In this document: piece after piece, positions 1-13,200 of the stretch
How positions within the stretch are numbered: the first letter of the stretch is position 1
Layout of the letters: each line of letters begins with the position of its first letter
NCBI RefSeq assembly: GCF_000237925.1
Contig: NW_017386114.1
Span: 120,242-184,241, forward strand
Direction of reading: 5' to 3'
DNA length: 64,000 nt
From: Schistosoma mansoni
Taxonomy: Eukaryota; Platyhelminthes; Trematoda; Strigeidida; Schistosomatidae
Notes under the pieces: generated by a model
Seen by the model: the letters and a program-made list of their open reading frames with translations, nothing else
Told to the model about the DNA's origin: nothing
The model's database searches: none
Translations under genes and position numbers: made by a program

Positions 1-33
1 TAGTTTTCACAATAAACTGAATAATTGTAAGCA

Positions 34-150
34 AAGATGGATGGTGGCTAGAAGTGAAATCCGAGATTCGCGTTTCCTTCTATTTGGGATTCGTCAGCTT
101 GATATATCTGCATCGTGGCAATCCAACTAGGATGCACATATGCCAACAAG
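34..150 (-). repeat. SM-alpha-like SINE fragment with degenerate hammerhead ribozyme
   Basis: Read on the minus strand it contains CUGACGA, the arm UCCCAAAUAG, GGAAAC and an AUC cleavage triplet, followed by the CAC..CTAGCCACCATCC tail seen in SM-alpha repeats. Stem II and stem I pairing are weakened by substitutions, so activity is doubtful. Confidence 0.6.
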
Positions 151-822
151 AGACTGACAGTCCTAAATATCACTGGCATGATCCGAATAACCAATAGAAA
201 ATGAATTGAACAATTGGTCTTGAATCGTTAATCTCAGCTAATTCGGTTTGGTTACGACACCAGAAGCTTCTAGTTCTTCATTCACGGCTCCTTGTTGGAT
301 TATTAGTGAGCATTGTTGAAAAATGACTTAGTAGGTTAGAACAGTTGTTTCAGATTCTCTGATATTTTACTTCTTCACAACTTGCATAAAGATAAAAATT
401 ACCTCCAACCACCTTCCAATACCATTGATAACTAACTGCATTACTTCGCTCCTTGGTTGAACTCCAGTGGTTACGGAATGACACTAGAGTTCTAGAAATT
501 ACGCCTGAAAATTAATCATTTATGCACGGGTCCGTGAAACTATTTTAATTTTACGGTCATGATCATGGAATAACCTTAATCAGGAAATCAGAAAAATTCA
601 ACAAGCATTGAACAACCAAATAGCAATCCGGTTTGAGTAGTAACAAGTTACGAATTAAATTTACAAGGGTTTCATTAAAGATGTGTTTTTACGACCGCGT
701 TGTTAGCAAAGTCGATGGCACAGTTAACAAATCATAAAACTGATCATTATTACTGTTACATTTTACCAAGATTGCATTTGCAGTCGTTAAATGAGAACGA
801 ATTCATACTTATTAAATCAATG

Positions 823-1130
823 CATTAATTAATTAATTAGTTAATTAATTACTCCATTGTCCTTCGTGAGGCATTGGCAGCAGACCACGAATCTCCAGCC
901 AACTCAATCGTTGGTCCTCCTTTCCAACGGTTTCCAATATCTATTCATTCTTTCTATATCTCCCTCCAATTCGCAGAGTGTTCGGTCAAAAAAACTGAAG
1001 TATCTTCAGCAGACAGCTTTGTAAAAATACCTGTACCCTTTTGATGATGGTTGTAGTAATTCTCCAAGTTCAGCACTGTATGGTAGAACAGTCTTGACGT
1101 TTGCATTGAACGGATTCGATTAATGTCATT
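823..1130 (-). mobile_element. Decayed 3' end of RTE family A
   Basis: The reverse complement matches the last ~280 bases of the family-A element at 57675-60872, including the stretch around [14 protein letters not shown], and ends in a (TAAT)n-like tail at 823-850. It carries several indels and lies in the SLC6 intron. Confidence 0.65.
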
Positions 1131-2001
1131 TATGTAAACTATATCTTGATAAAAAAAAAATACACATATTCAAGTTAATAAAAATTACTCATATAAACAA
1201 GTTCTTAACCTTATGTAAAAATAATCATCAACTCTTCAAATAGACATAAAATGATAATTGTAGAAATAGAGATATTTACAAGCATTAGATGCATATGGAT
1301 GTTTTTTAAATGACACTTAGACATGTATATTGCGTAAAACATCATTCATCAGTTGAAAGCCTCAGGAAACGTAATGGTATTTATTTCAATTAGTGGTGTG
1401 GGTATGTATTTTTTCAAAGGAATGTAGTCGTACACTTCAATCACTCAAACATAGAACTAATTAATATTCAATGATGAATGGTTACATTTTGAGTCCTACG
1501 AAGAAAATGGGTAAATTCTCAGTATTATGAGCATCGTTCATCAAATTTTCAAGACCATCTAGCCCACAATATAAAAAAAAGATTTAGATCGAAACGAAAA
1601 ATGTGATAATCAAGAACTAAAAAGGACGAATATGGCTACAACTTATGTTTATTATCAACGATATAATCAAACAAAACTGAAAAAAATGGACAAAGTTGAT
1701 AAATATCACATAAAATGGAAACAGATAATAATGATAAAGACTTCAAGACTCAGATATATGATTTAGTTACGAAGTCCTCATTTCAATTATTTAACTGTTA
1801 CTTGAAAATCAATGAAACCTTCATAAGTAAACCATTCAAGACAGAAAACTAAAAATCATTAAAACAAGGGACGATTATTAGAAAAGAAAGAAAAAGAAAG
1901 TACTTAATAATATGAAGTAGGAAATTAACAAATTTCAATAAACTTAGTTATTTTTAGTTTTTCTATTTTTACGAATAAACTATAGTGTCATTTTATTCAA
2001 G

Positions 2002-2105
2002 GTTTGGGCGAATGCAGCTATTCAAATATTTTTCTCAACTGGAGCAGGATTTGGTGCACACATCGCTTATGCAACGTATAATCCTAAACGGTACAATTGT
2101 TACAG
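2002..2105 (+). CDS. SLC6 transporter exon (TM6)
   Basis: This exon follows an acceptor AG at 2000-2001 and ends before GTGAG at 2106. It reads [18 protein letters not shown] through YNPKRYNCY and leaves two bases (AG) for the next exon. It corresponds to the unwound TM6 segment that helps form the substrate and Na+ sites. Confidence 0.88.
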
Positions 2106-4217
2106 GTGAGTCAAAATATACAAGAAAAATACTAAAGTATATGTGGATATATTTGATGTTGTGTTCTTAGGGATGGAGCTTTTCATAATTTGGAACTTGA
2201 ATTAAAAGATTATTTTATATAAACGCTGTCCAAAATGACAGCGAAAGTAGTGTAGTTAGACTTACACGAAGACTAGTGGTCTATAAGTAACCGATTTCAT
2301 GTTATCTTATCCTTAGTGCTGATCCAATTCCAGAGAGCAAGCTGCCTGTGAAGTTGGTTGGAGGGCGATAATTAAAATGCTGTCTATTCATTTATCCTGT
2401 TAAAATAAATAATTCTTATTATGTATATTAAATGTTCAATATAATATGATGCAACAAAAACACATGTTTACAAATTCAATCATATTCCAACCAAGAAAAA
2501 CATTGACCATGGAAGCCTACTAACTACAAAAAAACTTAGAAGACCTAAGATATGAAGTGATAACTAAGAATCTTCCCCAGACAGAATGTTTCCGATTTAT
2601 TGTGCGACTTACTATTATTTTAAACCCTATAAATTTCCAGTATTACTAAATTGTAGATATTTCAAATACAATACAGGGAAATTAACAAACACTAGATAAT
2701 ATTTACTTGTCTCAGTTCAATTTACAAATACATTTTACTCTTACACAGAGAATGTTTGATCACCTCACCTGTGGATGCTTTAACAAGTATATTTGCTGGA
2801 GTTACTGTATTCGCTTATCTTGGTTATTTGGCTCATCTTACTCATACTACAGTAGAAACTGTAACAGGAGAAGGTAAGAATCATATTGAGTAAACAATGG
2901 TAATATATTTTCATCACAGTAGTAGCATCTTTTGTAAATTAAATTTCGAGATAAAACCAATGAATTATAACTGGCCATAGCTAAATGGAAGTTCTACTAA
3001 TATAAACGGTAAATCAAAGAAATGTATTAGTATTTGTTCACCTGTAGTTCATACGGTTTTAATTTCTAAATCACAAGCCAATCTAAGTTAGACAACCATG
3101 GAAAATCAAGAAGTGATGGTTAGCTGTTTTGTCCTGGTATGGGATTGATCAACGATGTGAACTAAAACCGGAATGAAAACACTGTTGTGTGCTTACTGGT
3201 TCCGATGATTGTCTCACTTAAGTTGGTTTTTAATTTCAGCAACATTCAACAATCTCTACAAACCTCCCTCTTGATAATTATACAATAGACTTAAATGGAA
3301 AATGAATTCTATCTGAATGAATGAATTTTAAAGATACGGCACACTCTGAAAACAAAATTGTTTACTTATTTTTTAATGTATTTTCTCCCTTATTCGCTAA
3401 CATAATAGTTGATAACCAACTAGTCTTGTACAGATATTTTGTATCCATCAGTTGTATCACATCACTGTATATTCTTAAATGTGTACTTATTCACACACAA
3501 AAATTCGAAATCTCATCGTTAATATGATTTCTCGAATTCGTTAAGTCATAATCAAAACGATTCTTATTGTCCAATTTTTATCAATATGTTATTTATAATA
3601 CAACTGCCAATCATTTGAATTGATAAATAAAAAACTACTCTTGTAAAGTAAAATAAATAGGTTTGCAAGCTTGTAACATTAGAAATATCCCGTGAAATGA
3701 CGCAAATACGTAAATCTAACTATAATTAGCAAATGGATTAAGATAAAGAAATTAAGTAAAACTCTAACTCTGAAAACAAAACACAATTTTTCAGACTATG
3801 TGGAACAACATAATATTAACAATAATTAATTCTAGATAATGCTAAGTAGTATAAAACAATTGAGTAACGACAATAATGACATTTTTCAAGACAATATCAT
3901 GCAATCACGTCAGATTAATGGTAAAACTTGAGAGAAACAGGGAAATTCTTTACTACATGCAACAAAAGTAACTGGCAAAACAAATTTAGTTAAAACTAAT
4001 TTTACATAAGTTCTTATTATTTTTTAATTACTTTATTTACCTACTGATGTGTAATCATTGAATGAAAAAGGTCCAGGATTGGTATTTCAAGTTTATCCAT
4101 TAGCTATTGGAACTTTGCCTTTCGCACCATTATGGGCAACAATATTCTTTATGTTACTTATAATGCTCGGATTAGACAGTGGAGTGAGTTGTGAAACTTT
4201 ATGAAACACTTTTTTTA

Positions 4218-4277
<60 letters not shown>

Positions 4278-7200
4278 AGATTTGAATCAAGCTATTCTAC
4301 ATAAGTTCCGGTTATGCTAACTCTTTGTCACAGACCAAAGTAGATGCTAGTAAGGTTCGAGTCTTTAATCCAATAGTTAAAAACCAAGCTTGTGTTAACC
4401 ATGAATTGATTGGTTCATAGATAAGAACAACGTAAAATGTCCAGTTAACGAACAAATTTCTAAACAAAATAAGTTATACATTTATTCATATATTTGGTAA
4501 ATAAACTAGTTAACCCTAAATGACTTGTGATTTACAACTATTTAAAAGCAGAAAAATACTTATTGATACCTATTTCTCGTTATATATTTGCATGTAATTA
4601 AATAATAAAAGTCGATGATTGATAGTAATAAGTGTAATTAATCAACTGGCTTGCATAAATTATTGCGATCATATTGTGCTCTCAAACTAGAATTACCTGA
4701 AATGTTATCAATCATCAAACATAAAAACGACTCATTTGAAGATACTTCTGAACACAGAAATGTAATCTATAGAAATAATTAAACCAATACTGATACTTAC
4801 CAATCAAACCGAATCCCTGTTACACGAAATCATAGATTTATTCAACTCCGGTCAATGGATCATCACTTTTTAATATTTTCACCGTGAAACCTCAATAATC
4901 TTAGTTCAGTCTTGAGTTAAACTTACGATGTATATTGTTATTTTTGAATGATTTCATCTATCCATATAATCGTTTGAATAAATAAAAATATATTCAGTTA
5001 TGTTTTGTAAGGTGTAATTCAATATCTCTATTTGCAAGTAACTATAATTCTAAGTTCGAGTATGATAAACCTTGGGTAACTTCACACTCGGTTTAAGACT
5101 AATTTTCGGTGTATAGTGAAATATATTTCACTCGAGGAATTCATAAAACAAATGCGAATTACATTGTAATCGATTTATTACACATGTACTATTTCAACAG
5201 ATCAAATTTTTAGTATATACACCAGCTAAGAGGAAGGAATGTGTAGAGTGTATTCGAAAACGAATGTGATTGTATACATATGAGTCATAAATTGTTAACT
5301 GACTGCATTTACAACCAATCAGAGAATGAATAGAAATGGTGGGTGAATTCGCACATCATCGCACACACATGGTAATGCACATACTTGACTGAATGTCTGG
5401 ATTACAGTAAGATAGCTAATGGAATTGCACTAACTGGTAAACGATTTCGAAGGATAATTCTGAAATTCTAGGAACAACTCGTAGCTATTGGTCGTCAAAC
5501 ATGTTAAATGTGAGGCAGTTGGCCAATAAAGATAATGGAAGATGATTGAGCACTATCGCGAACCGACTGAAAATAGACCTGTACTCTGCTGAATGTAGAT
5601 TGAGTGTGGTCTAAAGGTTAAGCGCTCACCACCTGAAGGTCCTGGAACTGGTTCCCAGTGGGTCTCTGGTGCATACCACTAAAGATTCCAATACTAGGAT
5701 GAAAACTGTTTGTTCTTCGTGGTTTTTAACAGATGTTTAACTTCTGTCGGTTATCTAACACACATTTTATCTGTCAATACCAAAACAGGTTGTATGTATG
5801 AATAGTTGATAAAGGTTGGCTGCTTACTAATCTAATAAATAAAAAACTTGAAAAGTTATATATGATAAATGATGATTTCAAAAAATCTTTATAAAGCCAC
5901 TAAACCACATTTTATACTTATTGGCAAGTTATGAATCACCAAGTGACAAGAAACCATTATTCCTTTTTTGAGATAAACTTACTCGTTTTAGTACTAAAAT
6001 CAGGTAAATTGTTGTTGAGCCAATTATTTTCCTTCTGATCTTTAAAATAAATAAGTGTAGGTATCAAATTATAAACCGGTATTAATCAGTATCATCTTCG
6101 ATTTCCCAACAACAAATGAAAATTATTTTTCAATTGAGATTATAATCCGATCAATGTTGGACCACCATTGAAAACCTGGAAGCACAGAATAGCCGTTTTG
6201 TCATAAAACAGGACTCCTCAGAAAAGCGCATCCACAACCCCGGACATGGGAATCGAAACCAGGACCTCCGTCCTCACGTGAACGCTTAACCTCCAGATCA
6301 CCTACAAGGAGTTCCGTATTATGACAAAACGGCTATTCTGTGCTTCCAGGTTTTCAATGGTGGTCCAACATTGATCGGATCATGATCTCAATTGAAAAAT
6401 AATTTTCATTTGTTGTTGGGAAATCGAAGATGATACTGATTAATACCGGTTTATAATTTGATACATACAATTTATTTATTTCAAGGATCAGAAGTGAAAT
6501 GATTGACTCAACAAACGGTTCATGATCTCAATAAAAATTCAACAGTCTCCACAACTCCATACTGAAACTTATTATATTCGTATCTGTTACAAAGATTTAC
6601 TTTTATGATTTAAATGTTCAATTTTCATTTACTTCGTCACTTATTAAAATTCCGTCCTATGATTTTCTTATATCTCGAAAACGGGATGGTATAGATCATC
6701 AATAAATTAAGTGTAATTAAAGAAACAGCCAAATGCACTATACATGGTCATCGCAATTAATTCTCTTACTAAGTACTATCAAGTTTTGTAATATATAGGC
6801 GCAACAAATCAGAAACTCTTGAATTCCATAACAATAATAAGTGGGTAAACACCAGTAAAACTGCATCAAATAATTAACAGATAAAAGAACGTACATATGT
6901 AGATCATTGAGAACAATCGAAATTCTTCCCTACTCGCTCGTACAACTTCAGCTATTTGTTAGTCTACGAGTACTGACAGTGCTTACACTGTCAGTCTGAT
7001 CACTACTTGAGGGGTAATTAAAGCAGTCGAATTGGGTTTGGCCTCCAGTACCTCCACATTTTGGTCATAACTTATTTTCGAACTATTTTGTTTGGTTTTT
7101 CCATAATTGTAATGACATTTTCAACCTCTTACCTCCATTGCTTCGCATCAATTTTTTGTTATTTTTAGTGGTGCTATGAAGCTTACATTGTACTAAGTAT

Positions 7201-10200
7201 ATGAAAATCGAAATCAAAAAAAGTTAACTTTCATTGAATCATTTTATTATATCACCGAAACACTGTTAATAGGTGTCGCCCTTTGTATCTATTATCATTT
7301 CAGATGGGTGGATTAGAATCTGTTGTCACCGCTCTAACTGATATTGTACCGAAGAGATTTTCACGTTACGGACATTTACGATCTTCGATTACATTGGCTG
7401 TAATTGGTTCGGCCTGTTTATTTGCCTTCGTTAATGTAACCAGTGTATGTATTCTAGTCAATAATCGTTAACCAACGTATTCAGAAAATTCAAAGACTTC
7501 AGTACTTAACAAGTCATCATAACTCTTTGGTTTTAGTTTTTGACCCTTATCAATACAGTACAAACTCATTTGCATAGATAAACACATAATCACAATACCA
7601 GTTCAAGATGATCTGACTTTAACTCAATTTCTTGTAAACTATAGGACTAAGTAACACGTTTATAGTAGTACTACAATTCTACTTTAACTAGCTACTGAAT
7701 CGTTCCAGCAGTATCAATGTATTCACAAAGCTAATAGCTTCCACCAAAACTATTATTCTTAAAATGTAAATGGTTAATTAAAGAATGTCAGTAGGGCATG
7801 AGAATCATATTTCCAAAGCGTGATCTTAGCTCACCTAGTTTTCGTTAAGACAGTATGAATTATTTAGGGCTATATATTAGCAGTATTACCGAATTATGTT
7901 GCCTGACTAAAAAACTATTAATCTTTTTGAAGACATCATAATGCTGTGATATCATTAACCTAAACTCTAACGACCATAGAGGACAATTTCCAATCATATC
8001 ATTGATGAAAATACTCTGTTAAATAAAACGATTTCGGTTTTATAAATCAGGTTACTCGAGGTTTGGTAAGCACCAAAGTAATTAAAAGTTTTTATTTAAC
8101 CAAATAAAGAAACTATATTCTCATTTTATGTCGAGACAGTTGGTCGATAATGAGCGAAACGACAAAGCTGATTGTCTACTCGGGGAACTGATTTTCGAAG
8201 TATGTTACTTAATAAACTTGAAAAGACAGCCACCCGGCAAATTGATTGAATGTATATCAGTAAAACCATGCTATCATCTACATCCAAAATATTACTATTA
8301 GAAAATTAGCTGAGGATGAAAATGATGGTAGACAAACTGATGAAAACGTCATCTCCCAACCTGACTTATCAAATGACATCGTTTTTCCTAGATTCCTACA
8401 TTTTTCCCTATATGCAACTGTCTACAATAAGTGAATCCCGGGTACTGTTGACGGTGATATTAGTCATAGCAATCTAACCTGACAATTCATATATAAATAC
8501 TATGAAAGTCTAGTATCTGATCAGAACGACTGATCAACTAGTCTGAGGTCAAATGTAAGACTGTTTTGTCGAATAATCAAAGAAAAGACAAACTTCAGCG
8601 CGAAATTGTATGCATTGGAGGTACAAATGAACTACTTTATTTTGCCGCTAGAGGTAGTTGTCAAAAAGTTCTAGACCTGGACTTCGTGAGATTTGGCGTT
8701 AATCAGCAAGGCATACCTGTACTCTTATAGGGACTTGCTCTTTTGTGCACCCTGTACCATCTACAGTTAGTTACCTAACATTTCAACAGTGGAAATTATA
8801 ACCAGTCACTTAGATTAATGATCGCGCTTCAACCTGATTGATAAACTTCGATCAGCACTAAAATGAACTAGACAAAAGTGACACTGGTCACTACTACTCA
8901 GTGATTAATAAATGGTAGATATCTTGTTGCTTTTATTGTATAACTAAATTTAATCCGTTAGTCATTGACCATGTAAACCTGTTATGGATCGCGTTTTCTG
9001 AATGACGTGAACTTTCAATTGTCATAATCGATAAATAGAATGCTAACTGACGAGTGAACACTATGATATAATGTGACTGAGTAGTGGATACACACGAGAC
9101 CGAATAATTAAAAATTACAGACAGGATCTCCAGCTAGATGAATGGTTTTTCGTTTAATATGATAGCATGCTTATATATAAAATATGAACACAAAATAAAT
9201 ATGATGATATGTCATAGGCGATTAGAGGAAATTATCTTGCAGGTCAATCGTTTTTTAATCAATTAAGATCTGACTAATAGGCCAAATCTTTAGGTAACGC
9301 ACCAAAGGCTGATCGAACTTTGTTATTTGTTACTTTTAAGGGGGGGATGTATGTATTTAACCTTATGGATCGATATATGGCTGGTACTGCATTGCTCATT
9401 GGAAGCTTATTTCAAGTGATTGCAATAGCATGGTTTTATGGTAAGTCGTAAACTATATGTTTATGTAAGTTTCGCTACAATTTAAGTTTTTTTCTATCAT
9501 ATAATATACCAATTTATTTCGATCTTATTAACTAATGAACAAACAGTAAAGAGTAATTAATTTAATTTGTCGCTAGATTGTCAGTGTTTAATGATTATGA
9601 AAATAGTCCATCTAGTTATTTTCATAGTTTCAAAAATAGACTGACCTTAGCCAGACACCAGTGAAAACCTGGAAGCACTAGATGTCCGTTTTATCCTATC
9701 ATGAGACTCCTCAGCAGTATGGATACACAGTCCCGTATCCTTGATGACTGATAAGTGGTTAAAGTCCGAGTGAAATCTAGTTACAACACAAGACGCAACA
9801 ATAACTGACATAGTGGTGATGCATGATAGCAGAAAAATTCAAATGAATATGTTCGGTTACATAATCAAAATTAACTACGACTAGAACAGGTGAAGTTAAG
9901 CAGTTAGTCATAGGCCAAATTACTGAAAAATCAAAACAATTGATTATTTTTTATCAGTTTCCGTTCTCACAAAATTTAGTTTTTAAATCAGAGTTTATAG
10001 GGACGTAAAGATCTGTAGTTCAGATAAATGAGTTTCATTCTCTGAGCTGGATGGTTTAATCATGCTCCTACTCTTCTTCTGAACAACATTAACAGAACAA
10101 ACCTCAAGTAAAGAAATTGAATAACAGATTCTTAAACTTATCTGTCGTGTAAGGATTGTTACTGAGACATCCGCCATTGATACAGATTGAATCCAGCCGG

Positions 10201-13200
10201 TTAATTAACTGAAGGTTATGTGTGTATATCAGTAGGCTGCTACTAACAAGTTTTAAGTGTATGGTGGCTATTATGAAATGTTACCTCTCATGCTAGTCAT
10301 AACCATGTATTCACTGATTAATTTTAAGATGACCCTCTGAAGTTCTAACGAGAAACAGTGAACGATGGAGTTCAACAAAGTCAGGTATCGTTTAAAGTGG
10401 TGTTTCGGTTGAAGTTAAAACTTTATTACCTAACTCCAGAACATTAGTCTAAAAGGCGACTACATTCGATTCCGTATGTAGTCATGCATTTACTGTCGAG
10501 GAGTCCGAGACTTGGACAAAACAAACGTCCCATAATTCTTGGTTTGCAGCTATTTTCTACTTAAAGTTAGTTTTTAACGTAAAGTAGAGTAAAATTGACA
10601 AAGTAAATGACAGAAAAATATGTAATTGAGTTTAAATAATGATCGAGGTTGTTAGTGTTTTTTTTACAAGTTTAGTTAACTACCAAAAATGGAAAACTAT
10701 CCTTCATGACTTACTTAGTTACTTACGCCTGTTACTCCCAATGGAGCATAGGCCGCCGACCAGCTTTCTCCAGCCCACTCTGTCCTGGGTCTTCTTTTCT
10801 AGTTCTATCCAGTTCTTGTTCATTCTTCTCATGCCTGTCTCTATTTCTCGGCGTAATGTGTTCTTTGGTCTTCCTCTTCTCCTTTGGCCTTCAGGATTCC
10901 ATGTGAGGGCTTGTCTTGTGACGCAATTAGGTGATTTCCTCAAGGTGTGCCCAATCCACTTCCAGCGCTTCTTCCTGATTTCTTCCTCTGCTGGAATCTG
11001 GTTTGTTGTCTCCCACAGTAACTTGTTGCTGATAGTGTCTGGCCATTGGATCCGAAGTATCTTGCGTAGACAGCTGTTAATAAACACTTGTATCTTCTGG
11101 ATAACGGCTTTCATAGTTCTCCACGTCTTCGCCCCATACAGCAGAACTGTCTTGACATTTGTATCGAAAATTCTAACCTTGGTGTTGGTTGACAATTGTT
11201 TTGAGTTCCAGATGTTTTTCAGTTGTAAATATGCTGCTCTTGCTTTGCCGATCCTCGCCCTCACATCAGCATCTGATCCACCGTGTTCATCAATGATGCT
11301 GCCCAGATATGTAAAGGTTTCCATATCCTCCAAAGCTTCTCCGTCAAGTGTAATTTGATTGGTGCATGTTGTGTTGTATCGGAGAGTCTTGCTTTTCTCT
11401 TTGTTTATATTGAGACCTACTGCTGCTACACTGGTCGTTTTCTCCTGCATTTGTTGTTGCGTTTGTGATAGAAGAGCCAGATCATCTGCGAAGTCTAGAT
11501 CGTCAAGCTGCATCCTGCCTGTCCACTGTATCCCGTGATTTCCTCCAGATGTTGACGCCTTCATGATCCAGTCGATCACCAGGAGAAAGAGAAAGGGTGA
11601 GAGTAAGCAACCTTGTCTAACACCGGTCTTTACTTCAAACGAGTCGGCGAGTTGTCCTCCGTGGACGATTTGGCAGTTTAGTCCATCATAGGAGTTCCGT
11701 ATGATATTGACTATCTTCTCAGGCACGCCGTAGTGTCGAAGAAGCCTCCATAGTGTTGTCCTGTCCACGCTATCAAATGCCTTCTCGTAGTCGATGAAGT
11801 TGATGTACAGCGATGAATTCCATTCGATTGATTGTTCCACAATGATACGCAGAGTTGCGATTTGGTCTGTACACGATCTATCCTTACGAAATCCAGCTTG
11901 TTGATCTCGAAGTTGGGCGTCTACGGAATCCTTCATCCTGTTTAACAATACTCTGTTGAAGACTTTTCCTGGTATCGAGAGAAGAGTGATGCCTCTGTAG
12001 TTATCGCACTTGCTGAGATCGCCTTTCTTTGGTATCTTGATCAGAAGTCCTTTTTTCCAGTCTATTGGTACTTGTTCTTCATCCCAAATCTTACTGAAGA
12101 GAATGTGGAGTATCTTCGCAGTTACTGCAAAATCTGCTCTCGGTACCCCTGCTGGAATGCTGTCTGGTCCCGCTGCCTTGCCGCTCTTGATTTGTCTGAT
12201 GGCCATGCTGATCACTTCAATTGTTGGTGGGCAAACATTGATTGGGAGGTCCGTGGATGCTACTTCGATGTTGGGTGAGTCCAGTGGAGCTGGTCGATTT
12301 GAGAGTTCTTCGAAGTGTTCTACCCACCTGTTTCGTTGTTCTTCAATGTCGGTGGTTACTTTGCCTTCCTTGCTTTTCACTGGTCTTTCTGGCTTACGGT
12401 AATTTCCAGCAAGTTTCTTTGTTGTATCATACAATTGTTCCATGTTTCCTAATCGTGCAGCCTGTAATTGTTAAATCTTCCACACATTTACTTTTGTCGG
12501 TTCTGATGCTCCTCTTCACGTGCTTGTTTACTTCTGCGTATTAGGCTTGTGCCTTGGCTTTCTTTGCATTTGTTCGGCTGGTATTGATTGTTGCCTTCTT
12601 GGTCCCTCTTTCTTCAATCTTATCTAGTGTACCAACAGTGATCCATTTCTTGTGATGGTGCTTCTTTTGGCCCAGAACCTCCTGACATGTTGAAACGATT
12701 GCCTCCTTGATACCTTTCCAGTTGCTCCCCATGGTAGTCCCCTCTCCATTGAGTAGATCATGAAAGGCCTCGAACCTGTTGCTGAGGGCTATGTTGAATT
12801 TGTTAAGTTTGTCAGCATCTCGAAGAAAGGCCGTATTAAACTTTTGTGATGTCGTCCGCGCCGTTGTCCAGTGTTTCCTAAGTTTTAGTTTCATCTTGGC
12901 GACCAGCAAATGATGATCGGATGCTATATCAGCTCCTCTCCTGGTTCTCACATCCTCCATCGTCCTCCTGAACTTTTTGTTGATGCAGATATGGTCGATT
13001 TGATTCTGTGTAGTGTGATCCGGTGAAATCCAAGTGGCTTTGTGTATGTTTTTGTGTGGGAATATGGTGCCACCTATGACCAGTTTATTGAATGCACATA
13101 GGTTTGCAAATCTCTCACCATTTTCGTTCCTTTCTCCCAGTCCATGTTGTCCCATGACGTCTTCGTATCCAGTGTTGTCCATTCCAACCTTGGCATTGAG

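Larger units (their letters stand above)
1..2001. other. Intron (or upstream) sequence of the SLC6 gene with decayed repeats
   Basis: No coding exon was recognised in this stretch. It holds an SM-alpha-like hammerhead remnant near the left edge and an RTE 3' fragment at 823-1130; the rest is AT-rich sequence I cannot assign. Confidence 0.5.

Noticed and set aside
4093-4290. Minus-strand frame with Ile-Tyr repeats
   Set aside because: Translation of the (TA)n microsatellite and the antisense of an SLC6 exon.
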